DNA from: Paraburkholderia sp041321145
GTDB taxonomy: Bacteria > Pseudomonadota > Gammaproteobacteria > Burkholderiales > Burkholderiaceae
Assembly (NCBI RefSeq): GCF_041321145.1
Contig: NZ_JBGGWA010000004.1
Span: 530,565-594,564, forward strand
Direction of reading: 5' to 3'
Length of the DNA stretch: 64,000 nucleotides
Shown here: positions 50,333 through 60,418 of the stretch, one piece after another
Layout: the number at the start of each line of letters is the position of its first letter
Position numbering within the stretch: position 1 is the stretch's first letter
Position numbers and translations under genes: made by a program
The notes under the pieces: generated by a model
What the model saw: the letters and a program-made list of their open reading frames with translations, nothing else
Databases searched by the model: none
Told to the model about the DNA's origin: nothing

Positions 50333-51067
50333 AGCGGCATCGGCCTCGCGCTCGCCGCCGAATATGCGCGGCGCGGCGCGGTTCTCGGCCTGGTTGCCCG
50401 CCGCGGCGACGCGCTCGCCGCCTTCCAGCAGTCCCATCCGCAAAACTCCATCTCCGTCTATTCCGTCGACGTGCGCGACGCCGAGGCACTCGCCGAAGCA
50501 GCTGCGCGGTTCATCGCGCAGCACGGTTTGCCGGACGTCGTCATCGCCAATGCCGGCATCAGCCGCGGCGCCGTCACGGGGCACGGCGATCTGCGCACGT
50601 TCCGCGAAGTGATGGATATCAACTACTTCGGCATGGTCGCCACCTTCGAGCCGTTCGCCGCCGCAATGGTCGCCGCGAAGCAAGGCACACTGGTCGGTAT
50701 CGCCAGCGTCGCCAGCGTGCGCGGCTTACCGGGGTCCGGCGCGTACAGCGCGTCGAAGTCGGCGGCGCTCAAATATCTGGAAGCGTTACGCGTCGAGATG
50801 CGGCCCTTCGGCGTCGGGGTGGTCACGATCGCGCCGGGCTATATTCGCACGCCCATGACCGAGCACAACCCGTACACGATGCCGTTCCTGATGGATGCCG
50901 ACCGCTTCGCGGTGAAGGTCGCAGGGGCAATCGAGCGTCAGACTGCCTTCGCGGTGTTCCCGTGGCAGATGCGCATTGTGGCAATGCTGCTGCACGTGCT
51001 GCCGCGCTGGCTCTACGACCGCCTCTTTGAACGCGCGCCGCGCAAGCCGCGCGCTGCTACCGAGTAA
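50294..51067 (+). CDS. Short-chain dehydrogenase/reductase
   Basis: 257 residues, classical SDR. The cofactor motif is FITGASSGIGLALA (TGxxxGxG), the NAG motif is IANAGISRG, the catalytic serine is in GIASVASVRG, and the catalytic pair is YSASK. PGYIRTPM closes the cofactor site. NAD(P)-dependent oxidoreductase of unknown substrate; the C-terminal LLHVLPRWLYDRLF helix suggests membrane association. It lies between dsbA and a cobalamin-binding-type gene, three bases before the latter. Confidence 0.88.
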   Translation: MSTPLKVFITGASSGIGLALAAEYARRGAVLGLVARRGDALAAFQQSHPQNSISVYSVDVRDAEALAEAAARFIAQHGLPDVVIANAGISRGAVTGHGDLRTFREVMDINYFGMVATFEPFAAAMVAAKQGTLVGIASVASVRGLPGSGAYSASKSAALKYLEALRVEMRPFGVGVVTIAPGYIRTPMTEHNPYTMPFLMDADRFAVKVAGAIERQTAFAVFPWQMRIVAMLLHVLPRWLYDRLFERAPRKPRAATE

Positions 51068-51070
51068 ATC

Positions 51071-51904
51071 ATGCAGCCGCGTGCGGTCGATGCAGCCGGC
51101 GTCGCGCACGAAACGGCGCGCGTCGACACGCCGGGCGTCGACACGCGCATCGTCTCGCTGGTGCCGAGCATCACTGAATTACTGTTCGCGTTGGGACTCG
51201 ATAGGCAGATCGTCGGGCGCACCGGTTTTTGTGTGCATCCGCATGAGAAGGTGCGGCAGGTTCGCAAAGTCGGCGGCACCAAGGCCGTGAATGTCGAGGC
51301 GATTCGCGCTTTACGGCCCACCCATCTGATCGTCAATATCGACGAGAACGAGCGCGACACCGTTGAACAGTTGCGTGCGTTCGTGCCACATGTCGTTGTC
51401 ACCCATCCGCAGACGCCGCGTGACAATCTTTCGCTATACACACTGCTGGGCGCGATCTTCGACCGCTCGCAAGAAGCGCGGCGCTTGAGCGAGGCGCTTG
51501 AAGCGCGTCTGCGCGAAGCCGCCGCCCATGCGTTTCCTGCTCAAAACGTGCTGTATCTGATCTGGCGCGAGCCATGGATGACAGTGGCGCGCGACACCTA
51601 TATCGCCGCCATGCTGCGGCTCGTGAACTGGCAGACACTGCCTGACGTAAAAGGCGGAGCGGCAGGCGCCGCGCGCTATCCCACACTTGATTTCGACCAT
51701 GCCCCGTGGCTGGCCGGGGTCGATCGCATATTGCTTTCCAGCGAGCCGTATCGCTTCACGCAAGCTCATTGCGACGCGCTGAAACGCCATCCGCGCCTGG
51801 ACGGCAAGCGCATCGAGTTAATCGATGGAGAGTTGGTGTCGTGGTACGGCGTGCGCGCGATCGAAGGCATCGGTTATCTGCTACGCCAGGCGGCGGCGTC
51901 ATGA
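51071..51904 (+). CDS. Cobalamin-binding-type (BtuF-like) helical-backbone metal receptor domain protein
   Basis: 277 residues. RIVSLVPSITELLFALGLDRQIVGRTGFCVHP is cut here into the start RIVSLVPSITELLFALG and the later GRTGFCVHP, both typical of the BtuF/FecB fold. LRPTHLIVNIDENERDTVEQ and LYTLLGAIFDRS continue it. No signal peptide is visible, so it is a cytoplasmic or unprocessed member, unlike BtuF itself. The ATG at 51071 lies three bases after the SDR stop, so translation is coupled. A cobalamin role is inferred from the fold and not from any btuCD genes nearby. Confidence 0.78.
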   Translation: MQPRAVDAAGVAHETARVDTPGVDTRIVSLVPSITELLFALGLDRQIVGRTGFCVHPHEKVRQVRKVGGTKAVNVEAIRALRPTHLIVNIDENERDTVEQLRAFVPHVVVTHPQTPRDNLSLYTLLGAIFDRSQEARRLSEALEARLREAAAHAFPAQNVLYLIWREPWMTVARDTYIAAMLRLVNWQTLPDVKGGAAGAARYPTLDFDHAPWLAGVDRILLSSEPYRFTQAHCDALKRHPRLDGKRIELIDGELVSWYGVRAIEGIGYLLRQAAAS

Positions 51905-52154
51905 GCGCCCCCTCTCGCAGCCCATATGGATATGCAGATTAAATTGTTGCCGCCGCAACCACCCTTCGATAAGCTTTCGCGAAGGCCGGGACGCGCAGGT
52001 GCCGCGGCATCGAAACCATGCGCCTGCGCCGGAAACGTATCACAATAAAGACGACGGCCACGCCGGCCGTAGACCGCCGGCTCCCGTCCCCGTCAACGGA
52101 ACATAACCACACAACCAGACGCACTGCCTGACTGCGCTTGTTATGGGAGATCCT
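51905..52154. other. Gap upstream of the peptide-binding protein gene, with an inverted repeat
   Basis: It contains arms GCGCAGGTGC (51993-52002) and GCGCCTGCGC (52020-52029), complementary at nine of ten positions, which could form a leader hairpin. The remainder has no recognised signal. Confidence 0.4.
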
Positions 52155-53741
52155 ATGCACTTCAAACTGCTCGCAGCCGCCGTACTGTTCACGGTGCCCG
52201 CGCTCGTGCTCGCCAAACCGCTGACCGTCTGTACCGAGTCGAGCCCCGACGGCTTCGATGTCGTACAGTTCAATTCGCTCGTCACGACCAATGCGTCGGC
52301 CGACGTGATCTTCAATTCGCTGGTCTCGTACGACGAGGCCGCGAAGAAGGTGGTGCCCTCGCTGGCTGACAAATGGGACGTAAGCGCCGACGGCCTGACC
52401 TATACATTCCATCTGCGTCCGAACGTACAGTTCCAGACCACCGACTACTTCAAACCCACCCGTGCACTGAACGCCGACGACGTCGTCTTCACGTTCGACC
52501 GCATGCTCAACGACAGCAACCCGTGGCACAAGGTGACGGGCGCGAGCGGCTTCCCGCATGCGCAATCGATGGGCTTGCCGAAGCTCATCAAATCGATCAC
52601 CAAGGTCGACGACAACACCGTCAAGTTCGAACTGAACGCGCCGGATGCGACCTTCGTCTCGATCCTGACGATGGGTTTCGCGTCGATCTATTCGGCTGAA
52701 TACGCCGACCAGCTACTCAAGGCCGGTAAACAGGTCGATCTGAACGCGAAGCCAATCGGCACGGGTCCGTTCGAATTGAAGAGCTACACGAAAGACGCGG
52801 TGATCCGCTACGACGTGAACCCGACCTACTGGGGCCCGAAACCCAAGATCGACCGCCTGATCTACGCGATCACGCCGGACGCCACGGTGCGCGCGCAAAA
52901 GGTGAAGTCGGGCGAATGTCAGATCGCGCTGTCGCCGAAGCCGCAGGATCTCGCCGAAGCGAAGAGCGACAAGTCGCTCGCCATCGTGCAGACGCCGGCG
53001 TTCATGACCGCGTTCGTCGCGCTGAACACGCAGAAGAAGCCGCTCGACAACCAGAAGGTGCGCGCCGCCCTGAACATGGCGTTCGACCGCACTACGTATC
53101 TGAAGGCGATCTTCGACAACACCGCGACGCCAGCCGTGAACCCGTATCCGCCGAACACGTGGAGCTACGACAAAGCCGTGAAGGCGTGGCCGTACGATCC
53201 GGTCAAGGCAAAGAAACTGCTCGCGGACGCGGGCTATCCGAACGGCTTCGAAACGACGATCTGGGTGCGTCCGAACGGCAGCGTGCTGAATCCGAATCCG
53301 AAAGCCGGCGCTGAACTGCTGCAAGCCGACTTCGCGAAGATCGGTGTGAAGGCGGACGTCAAGGTGATCGAATGGGGCGAGTTGATCAAGCAGGCAAAGC
53401 TTGGCCAGCATGACACGCTATTCATGGGCTGGGCCGGCGACAACGGCGATCCGGACAACTATCTGTCGCCGCTCTTCAGTTGCAACGCGGTGAAGTCGGG
53501 GATCAACTTCGCGCGCTTCTGCGATCAGGATCTGGACAAGCTGATCGCCGACGGCAAGGCGACACCGGAGCAGGCCAAACGCGCGAAAGCGTACGAACAG
53601 GCGCAGCAGATCATTCACGATCAGGCCCTGTGGATTCCGCTGGGTTATCCGACTGCTGCCGCGATCACACGCACGAACGTGAGCGGGTACCACGTGAGTC
53701 CGTTTGGACGGCAGAACTTTGGGACGGTGGCGGTGCAGTAG
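52155..53741 (+). CDS. Peptide/nickel-type ABC periplasmic binding protein (DppA-like)
   Basis: 528 residues with a short signal peptide (LLAAAVLFTVPALVLA). The mature protein begins KPLTVCTESSPDGFDVVQF, typical of dipeptide-binding proteins, and has YTFHLRPNVQF, TKDAVIRYDVNPTYWGPKP and AFDRTTYLKAIF of the SBP_bac_5 fold. It binds dipeptides or related small peptides. The ATG at 52155 has GGGAGA seven bases upstream. No permease or ATPase follows; a terminator does, so it is an orphan component. Confidence 0.88.
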   Translation: MHFKLLAAAVLFTVPALVLAKPLTVCTESSPDGFDVVQFNSLVTTNASADVIFNSLVSYDEAAKKVVPSLADKWDVSADGLTYTFHLRPNVQFQTTDYFKPTRALNADDVVFTFDRMLNDSNPWHKVTGASGFPHAQSMGLPKLIKSITKVDDNTVKFELNAPDATFVSILTMGFASIYSAEYADQLLKAGKQVDLNAKPIGTGPFELKSYTKDAVIRYDVNPTYWGPKPKIDRLIYAITPDATVRAQKVKSGECQIALSPKPQDLAEAKSDKSLAIVQTPAFMTAFVALNTQKKPLDNQKVRAALNMAFDRTTYLKAIFDNTATPAVNPYPPNTWSYDKAVKAWPYDPVKAKKLLADAGYPNGFETTIWVRPNGSVLNPNPKAGAELLQADFAKIGVKADVKVIEWGELIKQAKLGQHDTLFMGWAGDNGDPDNYLSPLFSCNAVKSGINFARFCDQDLDKLIADGKATPEQAKRAKAYEQAQQIIHDQALWIPLGYPTAAAITRTNVSGYHVSPFGRQNFGTVAVQ

Positions 53742-53767
53742 GATTGCTTGGCCAAATGAGAGGAATG

Positions 53768-53798
53768 AAAGCCCGGATGCGTTGCACCGGGCTTTTTT
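53768..53798 (+). terminator. Rho-independent terminator after the DppA-like gene
   Basis: Nine-base stem AAAGCCCGG/CCGGGCTTT with a ten-base loop, followed by three more T. It ends the orphan binding-protein transcript and lies about 100 bases from the convergent MBL-fold gene. Confidence 0.85.
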
Positions 53799-53896
53799 CA
53801 TGCTCCGGGTTCTGCTCCGGACTTGGTTTCGCGACTTGTGAGCGAGTCTCGCTTCAACATTTCGACTCTTGCCCTTCTGAGCGCCTATCCGCAGGA

Positions 53897-54970
53897 CTAA
53901 GCGGCCGAAAACCGGATCACGCCATCCGCATCCTGCGTGCGCCTCAACTCGCCCGCGAGCCACAGCAGATGCAAGTGAGCCAGCGCTTCGCCCAGCGCGA
54001 ACGTCATCTGATGGATGTCGAGCTGGCGCTTGAACATCAGCGGCACGATATCCGCGGCGCTCTGCGGCTTCTCGGCGCAGGCCTCGCGCACTTCAGCCAG
54101 ACGCGCGTCGTGATGCTCACGCAGTTGCCTGATGCGCGTGCGCACGCCGCGAAACGGCTTGCCATGCGACGGCAGTACGAGCGTGTCTTCCGGCATCGTT
54201 TCATAACGACCGAGCGATTCCAGATACAGCGCGAGCGGCGTGCCCTCCGGCTCCATATCGAACACCGACACGTTGGTCGAAATGCGCGGCAGCACCATGT
54301 CGCCGGAAATCAGCGTGCCGGTCTCTTCGCAATGCAACGCGCAGTGTTCCGGCGAATGGCCGAAGCCCGTCACCACCCGCCACGTCTTGCCGCCGATCTT
54401 CACGCCATCGGCTTCGCGCAGGCGACGATACTGACCGGGAATCGCCGGCACGAGACTCGAGTAATAGCTCCTGCGATTGCGCAGCTTCTCAAGCGACTCC
54501 TGATCGTTCAAACCATGACGCGCGAAATGCCGCGCCGCCGCCTCGCCGCCTGCGTTCGAGCCGTCGCCGGCTGCCATCACGCGCGCCTGCATGTACTCGC
54601 CGAGCGTCATCCACAGCCGCGCGTCCCAGCGCTTCTTGTCGCCGCCGGTGCACACCCAGTGCGCGAGGCCGATGTGATCCGGATGGCAATGCGTGACGAT
54701 CACGCGCAGCACCGGCAGGCCGTCGAGCAGCGTGTCGAACACCTTCTCCCAGTTCGCCTTGATCGTGTCCGACGTAATACCGCAGTCCACGACTGTCCAG
54801 CCCTGCTGACCGTCGATTTCATCGCGTAGCAGCCACAGGTTGATGTGGTCGAGGGCGAATGGCAGCGGCATGCGCAGCCAGAACACGCCGGGCGCGACTT
54901 CCATCGCGCTCCCCGCGTCCGGCAGCGTGTCGTTGAACGGATAGTCGAGTTGATGTTCGAGTGCATTCAT
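53897..54970 (-). CDS. Metallo-beta-lactamase-fold hydrolase
   Basis: 357 residues. The metal motif is THCHPDHIGLAHW (HxHxDH form), with later ligands in GFGHSPEHCALH, SGDMVLP and LPSHGKPF. A 90-residue helical domain follows the core (MFKRQLDIHQMTF), as in glyoxalase II-like and hydroxyacyl hydrolases. Start ATG at 54970 (MNALEHQLDY) with GGAAGA eight bases upstream; the longer frame to 55126 crosses the divergent control region. Substrate unknown. Divergent from a MerR regulator gene. Confidence 0.85.
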   Translation of the reverse strand: MNALEHQLDYPFNDTLPDAGSAMEVAPGVFWLRMPLPFALDHINLWLLRDEIDGQQGWTVVDCGITSDTIKANWEKVFDTLLDGLPVLRVIVTHCHPDHIGLAHWVCTGGDKKRWDARLWMTLGEYMQARVMAAGDGSNAGGEAAARHFARHGLNDQESLEKLRNRRSYYSSLVPAIPGQYRRLREADGVKIGGKTWRVVTGFGHSPEHCALHCEETGTLISGDMVLPRISTNVSVFDMEPEGTPLALYLESLGRYETMPEDTLVLPSHGKPFRGVRTRIRQLREHHDARLAEVREACAEKPQSAADIVPLMFKRQLDIHQMTFALGEALAHLHLLWLAGELRRTQDADGVIRFSAA

Positions 54971-55091
54971 TGTGGGTGTCTTCCTCCGTCGGCCGTCCGG
55001 CATGGCCAGGTATGCGATGCCGGGCGGCGTGGTTGCGGCACAGGTGTGGCATACCGGTACCGTATTGCGCCGTGGTTGCGTTTCGATCAGG

Positions 55092-55122
55092 TTGACGATA
55101 ACGTAAACGTCGATTCTATCGT
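55092..55122 (+). promoter_or_regulatory. MerR-type promoter with a near-palindrome in its spacer
   Basis: TTGACG at 55092-55097 and TATCGT at 55117-55122 are 19 bases apart, the long spacing of MerR-controlled promoters. The 18-base near-palindrome GACGATAAC/GTAAACGTC (55094-55111) overlaps the -35 and the spacer and matches its own complement at seven of nine positions per half. The MerR gene starts 37 bases downstream. Confidence 0.6.
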
Positions 55123-55158
55123 TCAATCCGATTTTCCGCCCGGCTACGGGATGCCCCG

Positions 55159-55563
55159 ATGAACACGCAATACACGATCACCGAGCTCGCGCGGGAATTC
55201 GACGTCACGCCGCGTGCCATCCGCTTCTACGAAGACCAGGGTTTACTCGCCCCGAGCCGCGAGGGATCGGGCGGTTTGCGGCGAGTTTATTCGGGCCGCG
55301 ACCGCACCCGCCTGAAGCTGACGCTGCGCGGCAAACGGCTCGGTTTTACGCTGTCGGAAATCCGCGACCTGCTCGATGTGTACGAGTCGCCGACCGACAC
55401 CGTGCCGCAACTGCACGCATTCCTTGCCACGGTGGCGCGCCATCGCGACGTGCTCGAACGTCAATTGGAAGACCTGAACGCGACGCTCGAAGACCTCGCA
55501 CAATACGAAGCCCAAGCGCGGGGACTGCTGGAAAACGGCGCACGCGAAACCAAGTCTGCCTAG
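55159..55563 (+). CDS. MerR-family transcriptional regulator (LiuR-like)
   Basis: 134 residues. The winged helix reads YTITELAREFDVTPRAIRFYEDQGLLAP and RRVYSGRDRTRLKLTLRGKRLGFTL, followed by a long coiled-coil helix (HRDVLERQLEDLNATLEDLAQ, about 92-112) for dimerisation and a short tail. There are no paired cysteines, so it is not a metal sensor; the form resembles regulators of branched-chain and fatty-acid catabolism (LiuR). That specific role is inference. The candidate operator in its own promoter suggests autoregulation and control of the divergent MBL-fold gene. Confidence 0.85.
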   Translation: MNTQYTITELAREFDVTPRAIRFYEDQGLLAPSREGSGGLRRVYSGRDRTRLKLTLRGKRLGFTLSEIRDLLDVYESPTDTVPQLHAFLATVARHRDVLERQLEDLNATLEDLAQYEAQARGLLENGARETKSA

Positions 55564-55775
55564 GCCGAGACCCGGCAACTATTTTTTGCTGAAAGTTGCG
55601 CCGGATAAGGCGTGCAAAACTGAGGCATTGAGCGGAGATAGTCTGAAAGTCGGCGAACGCCTTGCAACGTCAAAGAGACGCCAAGGCACGAGTCGAGCGG
55701 CGCGATGCGTCGCGGGCCCACCCGGACGATACAATCACGGGTGTCTTCACGACATGGGACGAATGCACGGTCGAC

Positions 55776-57605
55776 ATGAATCACTTCCCCAAACTGCTGT
55801 CGTCGCAGATCGGCTTTGACGTCGCACAGACGATGCTCGAAGGATTCGATCGGCATTACCGGATCTTCCGCGACGCCGCGATCCATGCCAAAACGCTTTT
55901 TGAAGCCGGCGACTGGCACGCTCTGCAAGGACTCGCCCGCGAGCGCATCACTTCGTATGACGATCGCGTCGAGGAATGCGTCGAACTGCTCGAAGACGAA
56001 TACGACGCCGAGAACATCGACAGCGAAGTGTGGCAGCAGATCAAGCTGCACTACATCGGCCTCCTGACCACGCACCGCCAGCCCGAGTGCGCGGAGACGT
56101 TTTTCAACTCGGTGTGCTGCAAGATCCTGCACCGTTCGTATTTCAACAACGACTTCATTTTCGTACGCCCGGCGATCTCGACCGAATACATCGAGAACGA
56201 CGAACCGGCCGCGAAGCCGACCTATCGCGCGTATTACCCAGGCAAGGATGGTCTCGCCGCGACGCTTGAGCGCATCGTGACGAATTTCCAGCTGGAGCCG
56301 CCGTTTGAAGACCTGAAGCGCGACGTCGCGTGCGTGATGCAGACGATCCTCGATGCGTTCGGCGAATTCGACGAAGCGCCCAATTTCCAGATTCATGTGC
56401 TCTCGTCGCTGTTCTACCGGAACAAGGCAGCGTATATCGTCGGACGGATCATCAACGGCGATTTGCTGTTGCCGTTCGCGGTGCCGCTGCGTCACGTGAA
56501 GCCTGGCGTGCTCGCCCTCGATACCGTGCTGCTCAAACGCGAGCAGTTGCTGATCATCTTCAGCTTCTCGCACTCTTACTTCCTCGTGGATATGGAAGTG
56601 CCGTCCGCATGCGTCGAGTTTCTCGGCACGATCATGCCGGGCAAACCGAAGGCGGAAATCTATACGTCGGTCGGTTTGCAGAAGCAGGGCAAGAATCTGT
56701 TCTATCGCGATCTCCTGCACCACCTGTCGCATTCGAGCGATCAGTTCATCGTCGCGCCCGGCATCAAGGGGCTCGTGATGCTGGTGTTCACACTGCCTTC
56801 GTTTCCCTACGTATTCAAGCTGATCAAAGACCACTTCCCGCCGCCGAAGGACACCACCCGCGCGCAGATCAAGGAAAAGTATCAGCTCGTCAAACGGCAC
56901 GACCGTTTGGGCCGCATGGCCGACACGCTCGAGTATTCGAGCGTCGCATTGCCCGTCTCGCGGCTCGACGAAGCGCTCGTGCGCGAACTCGAAAAGGAAG
57001 TGCCGTCGCTGATCGAACACGACGGCGACAACCTGGTGATTCGCCATATGTATATCGAACGCCGGATGGTGCCGCTCAATCTGTTCCTGCAAGCCGGCAG
57101 CGACGAAGATGTCGATCACGGCATCAAGGAATACGGCAACGCGATAAAAGAATTGATGCAGGCGAACATCTTCCCTGGCGACATGCTGTACAAGAACTTC
57201 GGCGTGACGCGTCATGGCCGCGTCGTGTTCTACGACTACGATGAAATCGAATATCTGACCGATTGCAACGTGCGCGCGGTGCCGGCGCCACGTAACGAGG
57301 AAGACGAAATGTCCGGCGAGCCGTGGTACTCGGTCGGCCCGCACGACATCTTCCCGGAGACTTATGGCACGTTTTTGCTCGGCGATCCACGCGTGCGCCG
57401 TTCCTTCATGCAGCATCACGCGGATTTTTTCGATCCTGCGCTGTGGCAACGGCACAAGGATCATCTATTGAAAGGTGAACTGCCCGACTTTTTCCCGTAC
57501 GACAGCAGCATGCGCTTTTGCATCCGCTATCCGGAACGATTCGCCGATACGGCTTCCGGCATATCGGATACCCAGGCAGACGAGCGCACCGTGCGCGTGG
57601 CATGA
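55776..57605 (+). CDS. aceK: Isocitrate dehydrogenase kinase/phosphatase
   Basis: 609 residues, the normal size of AceK. Family stretches include the ATP-binding loop VAPGIKGLVMLVFTLPS, FKLIKDHFPPPKDTT, FPGDMLYKNFGVTRHGRVVF and YDYDEIEYLTDC. One active site both phosphorylates and dephosphorylates isocitrate dehydrogenase to divide flux between the TCA cycle and glyoxylate bypass. The ATG at 55776 (MNHFPKLLSS) is chosen by homology; the open frame up to 55662 is not conserved in kind. Isocitrate lyase and malate synthase genes are not in the window. Confidence 0.95.
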   Translation: MNHFPKLLSSQIGFDVAQTMLEGFDRHYRIFRDAAIHAKTLFEAGDWHALQGLARERITSYDDRVEECVELLEDEYDAENIDSEVWQQIKLHYIGLLTTHRQPECAETFFNSVCCKILHRSYFNNDFIFVRPAISTEYIENDEPAAKPTYRAYYPGKDGLAATLERIVTNFQLEPPFEDLKRDVACVMQTILDAFGEFDEAPNFQIHVLSSLFYRNKAAYIVGRIINGDLLLPFAVPLRHVKPGVLALDTVLLKREQLLIIFSFSHSYFLVDMEVPSACVEFLGTIMPGKPKAEIYTSVGLQKQGKNLFYRDLLHHLSHSSDQFIVAPGIKGLVMLVFTLPSFPYVFKLIKDHFPPPKDTTRAQIKEKYQLVKRHDRLGRMADTLEYSSVALPVSRLDEALVRELEKEVPSLIEHDGDNLVIRHMYIERRMVPLNLFLQAGSDEDVDHGIKEYGNAIKELMQANIFPGDMLYKNFGVTRHGRVVFYDYDEIEYLTDCNVRAVPAPRNEEDEMSGEPWYSVGPHDIFPETYGTFLLGDPRVRRSFMQHHADFFDPALWQRHKDHLLKGELPDFFPYDSSMRFCIRYPERFADTASGISDTQADERTVRVA

Positions 57606-57660
57606 ACATCATCCGCCGCGCGCATCCTTGAGTGCATCGTCCGAACCTTATGTAACGACA

Positions 57661-57680
57661 TCGACCGGTCAATCGGTCGA
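57661..57680. repeat. Seven-base inverted repeat upstream of the carbonic anhydrase gene
   Basis: TCGACCG and CGGTCGA around GTCAAT, perfectly complementary, 20 bases before the ATG of the carbonic anhydrase gene. It could form a leader hairpin or be a protein-binding site. Confidence 0.35.
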
Positions 57681-57699
57681 GCAACCTCCCAGACTCACC

Positions 57700-58476
57700 A
57701 TGAACCCGAACGCATCTCCCGCTCCCCATCCGCTCGCTCATCTGTTCGACAACAACGAAGCGTGGGTGGCCCGCAAGCTGTCCGAAGACCCAGAGTACTT
57801 CTCACGTCTCGCGCACCAGCAGACGCCCGAATATCTGTGGATCGGTTGTTCCGATTCGCGCGTGCCGGCCAACCAGATCATCGGCCTCCCACCTGGCGAA
57901 GTGTTTGTGCACAGAAATATCGCCAACGTGGTGGTGCATTCGGATCTGAACTGCTTGTCGGTGATCCAGTTCGCTGTCGATCTGCTGAAGGTCAAGCACA
58001 TCATGGTGGTCGGCCACTATGGCTGCTCGGGCGTCGGCGCGGCGCTGCATGGCCGTCGCGTGGGGCTCGCGGACAACTGGCTGCATCACGTGCAGGACGT
58101 GCGTACCAAACATGCCGCGCTGCTCGAAGACTGGCCGCTCGGCGAAGCGCGCCACCGGCGGCTGGTCGAACTGAATGCGATCGAGCAGGTCATGAACGTA
58201 TGCCGGACCACCATCGTCAATGATGCGTGGGCGCGCGGCCAGGAACTGACCGTGCATGGCTGGGCGTATGGCGTGCACGACGGCAAGGTGCGCAGCCTCG
58301 GCATGACGGTTAGCGAGCCGACGGGGCTCGATGCCATCTATCAGAAGTGCGTCGCGGCCGTGTCGGCAAGCCGCGCGCATCAGGCGGACAACGACGTGGT
58401 CGCCGCCGATGCGGCCCAGCTCGGCGATGTGCCGGCCATCGTCGAAGGTGTGATCAAGGAGCTTAAACATGAATGA
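57700..58476 (+). CDS. can: Beta-class carbonic anhydrase
   Basis: 258 residues. Zinc ligands are the Cys and the Asp-Arg pair in IGCSDSRVPANQ, and the His and Cys of VGHYGCSGVGAAL. VFVHRNIANVV completes the active site. It interconverts CO2 and bicarbonate, supplying carboxylases. No signal peptide. Its stop overlaps the thiolase start, so the two are translated from one message. Confidence 0.93.
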   Translation: MNPNASPAPHPLAHLFDNNEAWVARKLSEDPEYFSRLAHQQTPEYLWIGCSDSRVPANQIIGLPPGEVFVHRNIANVVVHSDLNCLSVIQFAVDLLKVKHIMVVGHYGCSGVGAALHGRRVGLADNWLHHVQDVRTKHAALLEDWPLGEARHRRLVELNAIEQVMNVCRTTIVNDAWARGQELTVHGWAYGVHDGKVRSLGMTVSEPTGLDAIYQKCVAAVSASRAHQADNDVVAADAAQLGDVPAIVEGVIKELKHE

Positions 58477-59677
58477 GGCTCGCATGAATGAGACAAAGTC
58501 TGATCCGATTGTGATCGTGGGCGTTGCCCGTACGCCGATGGCGGCATTTCAGGGCGATTTCGCTTCGCTGACCGCGCCGCAGTTGGGCTCGGTTGCGATC
58601 GAAGCCGCCGTGCAACGCGCCGGCCTGAAACCCGGGCAGATCGACGAAGTGGTGATGGGCTGCGTGCTGCCCGCCGGCCTCGGCCAGGCGCCCGCGCGCC
58701 AGGCCGCGCTCGGCGCCGGCTTGCCGCTCGCCACCGGCAGCACGACCGTCAACAAGATGTGCGGCTCCGGCATGCGCGCGGCGATGTTCGCGCACGACAT
58801 GCTGGCCGCGGGCTCGGTCGACGTGATCGTCGCGGGCGGCATGGAGAGCATGACGAATGCGCCATACCTGTTGCCGAAAGCGCGTAACGGTATGCGCATG
58901 GGCCACGGCCAGGTGATCGATCACATGTTCTACGACGGCCTCGAAGACGCCTACGAAAAAGGCCGTTTGATGGGCACGTTCGCCGAGGAATGCGCGGCGT
59001 CGTTCGACTTCACGCGCGAAGCGCAGGATGCATTCGCCATCGAGTCCCTGAATCGTGCGAAGCGCGCGAACGAAGACGGCTCGTTCGCATGGGAAATCGC
59101 GCCCGTGAAAGTGGAAGGCCGCAAGGGCGACGTGACCATCGATCACGACGAGCAACCGTTCAAAGCGAACCTCGACAAGATTCCGACGCTCAAGCCCGCG
59201 TTCAGCAAGACCGGCACGGTGACGGCGGCGAACTCGTCGTCGATTTCAGACGGCGCCGCGGCGCTCGTGATGATGCGTGAATCGACCGCGAAGCGTCTCG
59301 GCGTCGAGCCGATCGCGCGCGTGGTCGGTCATTCGACCTTCGCGCAGGAGCCGGCGAAGTTCACCACCGCGCCGGTCGGTGCGATTCGCAAGCTGTTCGA
59401 GAAGAACGGCTGGCGCGCCGACGAAGTCGATCTGTACGAGGTCAACGAAGCATTCGCGGTGGTCACCATGGCCGCGATGAAGGAACATCATCTGCCGCAC
59501 GACAAGGTCAACGTGAACGGCGGCGCGTGTGCGCTCGGCCATCCGATCGGCGCATCGGGCGCGCGGATTCTCGTCACGCTGATCGGCGCGCTGAAAAAGC
59601 GCGGCCTGAAGCGCGGCGTCGCGACGCTGTGCATCGGCGGCGGCGAAGCGACCGCGATGGGGATTGAACTGGTTTAA
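58469..59677 (+). CDS. Acetyl-CoA C-acyltransferase (thiolase)
   Basis: 402 residues. The acyl-carrier cysteine is in TVNKMCGSGMRA, the GGMESMTNAPYLL signature follows, the histidine is in GGACALGHPIGASGARI and the second cysteine in LCIGGGEATAMGIE. It cleaves 3-oxoacyl-CoA or makes acetoacetyl-CoA. AAGGAG lies eight bases before the ATG at 58469, which overlaps the carbonic anhydrase stop by eight bases. A second in-frame Met is five codons on. Confidence 0.93.
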   Translation: MNEARMNETKSDPIVIVGVARTPMAAFQGDFASLTAPQLGSVAIEAAVQRAGLKPGQIDEVVMGCVLPAGLGQAPARQAALGAGLPLATGSTTVNKMCGSGMRAAMFAHDMLAAGSVDVIVAGGMESMTNAPYLLPKARNGMRMGHGQVIDHMFYDGLEDAYEKGRLMGTFAEECAASFDFTREAQDAFAIESLNRAKRANEDGSFAWEIAPVKVEGRKGDVTIDHDEQPFKANLDKIPTLKPAFSKTGTVTAANSSSISDGAAALVMMRESTAKRLGVEPIARVVGHSTFAQEPAKFTTAPVGAIRKLFEKNGWRADEVDLYEVNEAFAVVTMAAMKEHHLPHDKVNVNGGACALGHPIGASGARILVTLIGALKKRGLKRGVATLCIGGGEATAMGIELV

Positions 59678-59716
59678 CGCGTTGTTTCAAGGCGTTTGCA
59701 GGCTCGAGGTGATTCG

Positions 59717-60394
<678 letters not shown>

Positions 60395-60418
60395 AATGAC
60401 GAATGAGGAGACTGAGCC

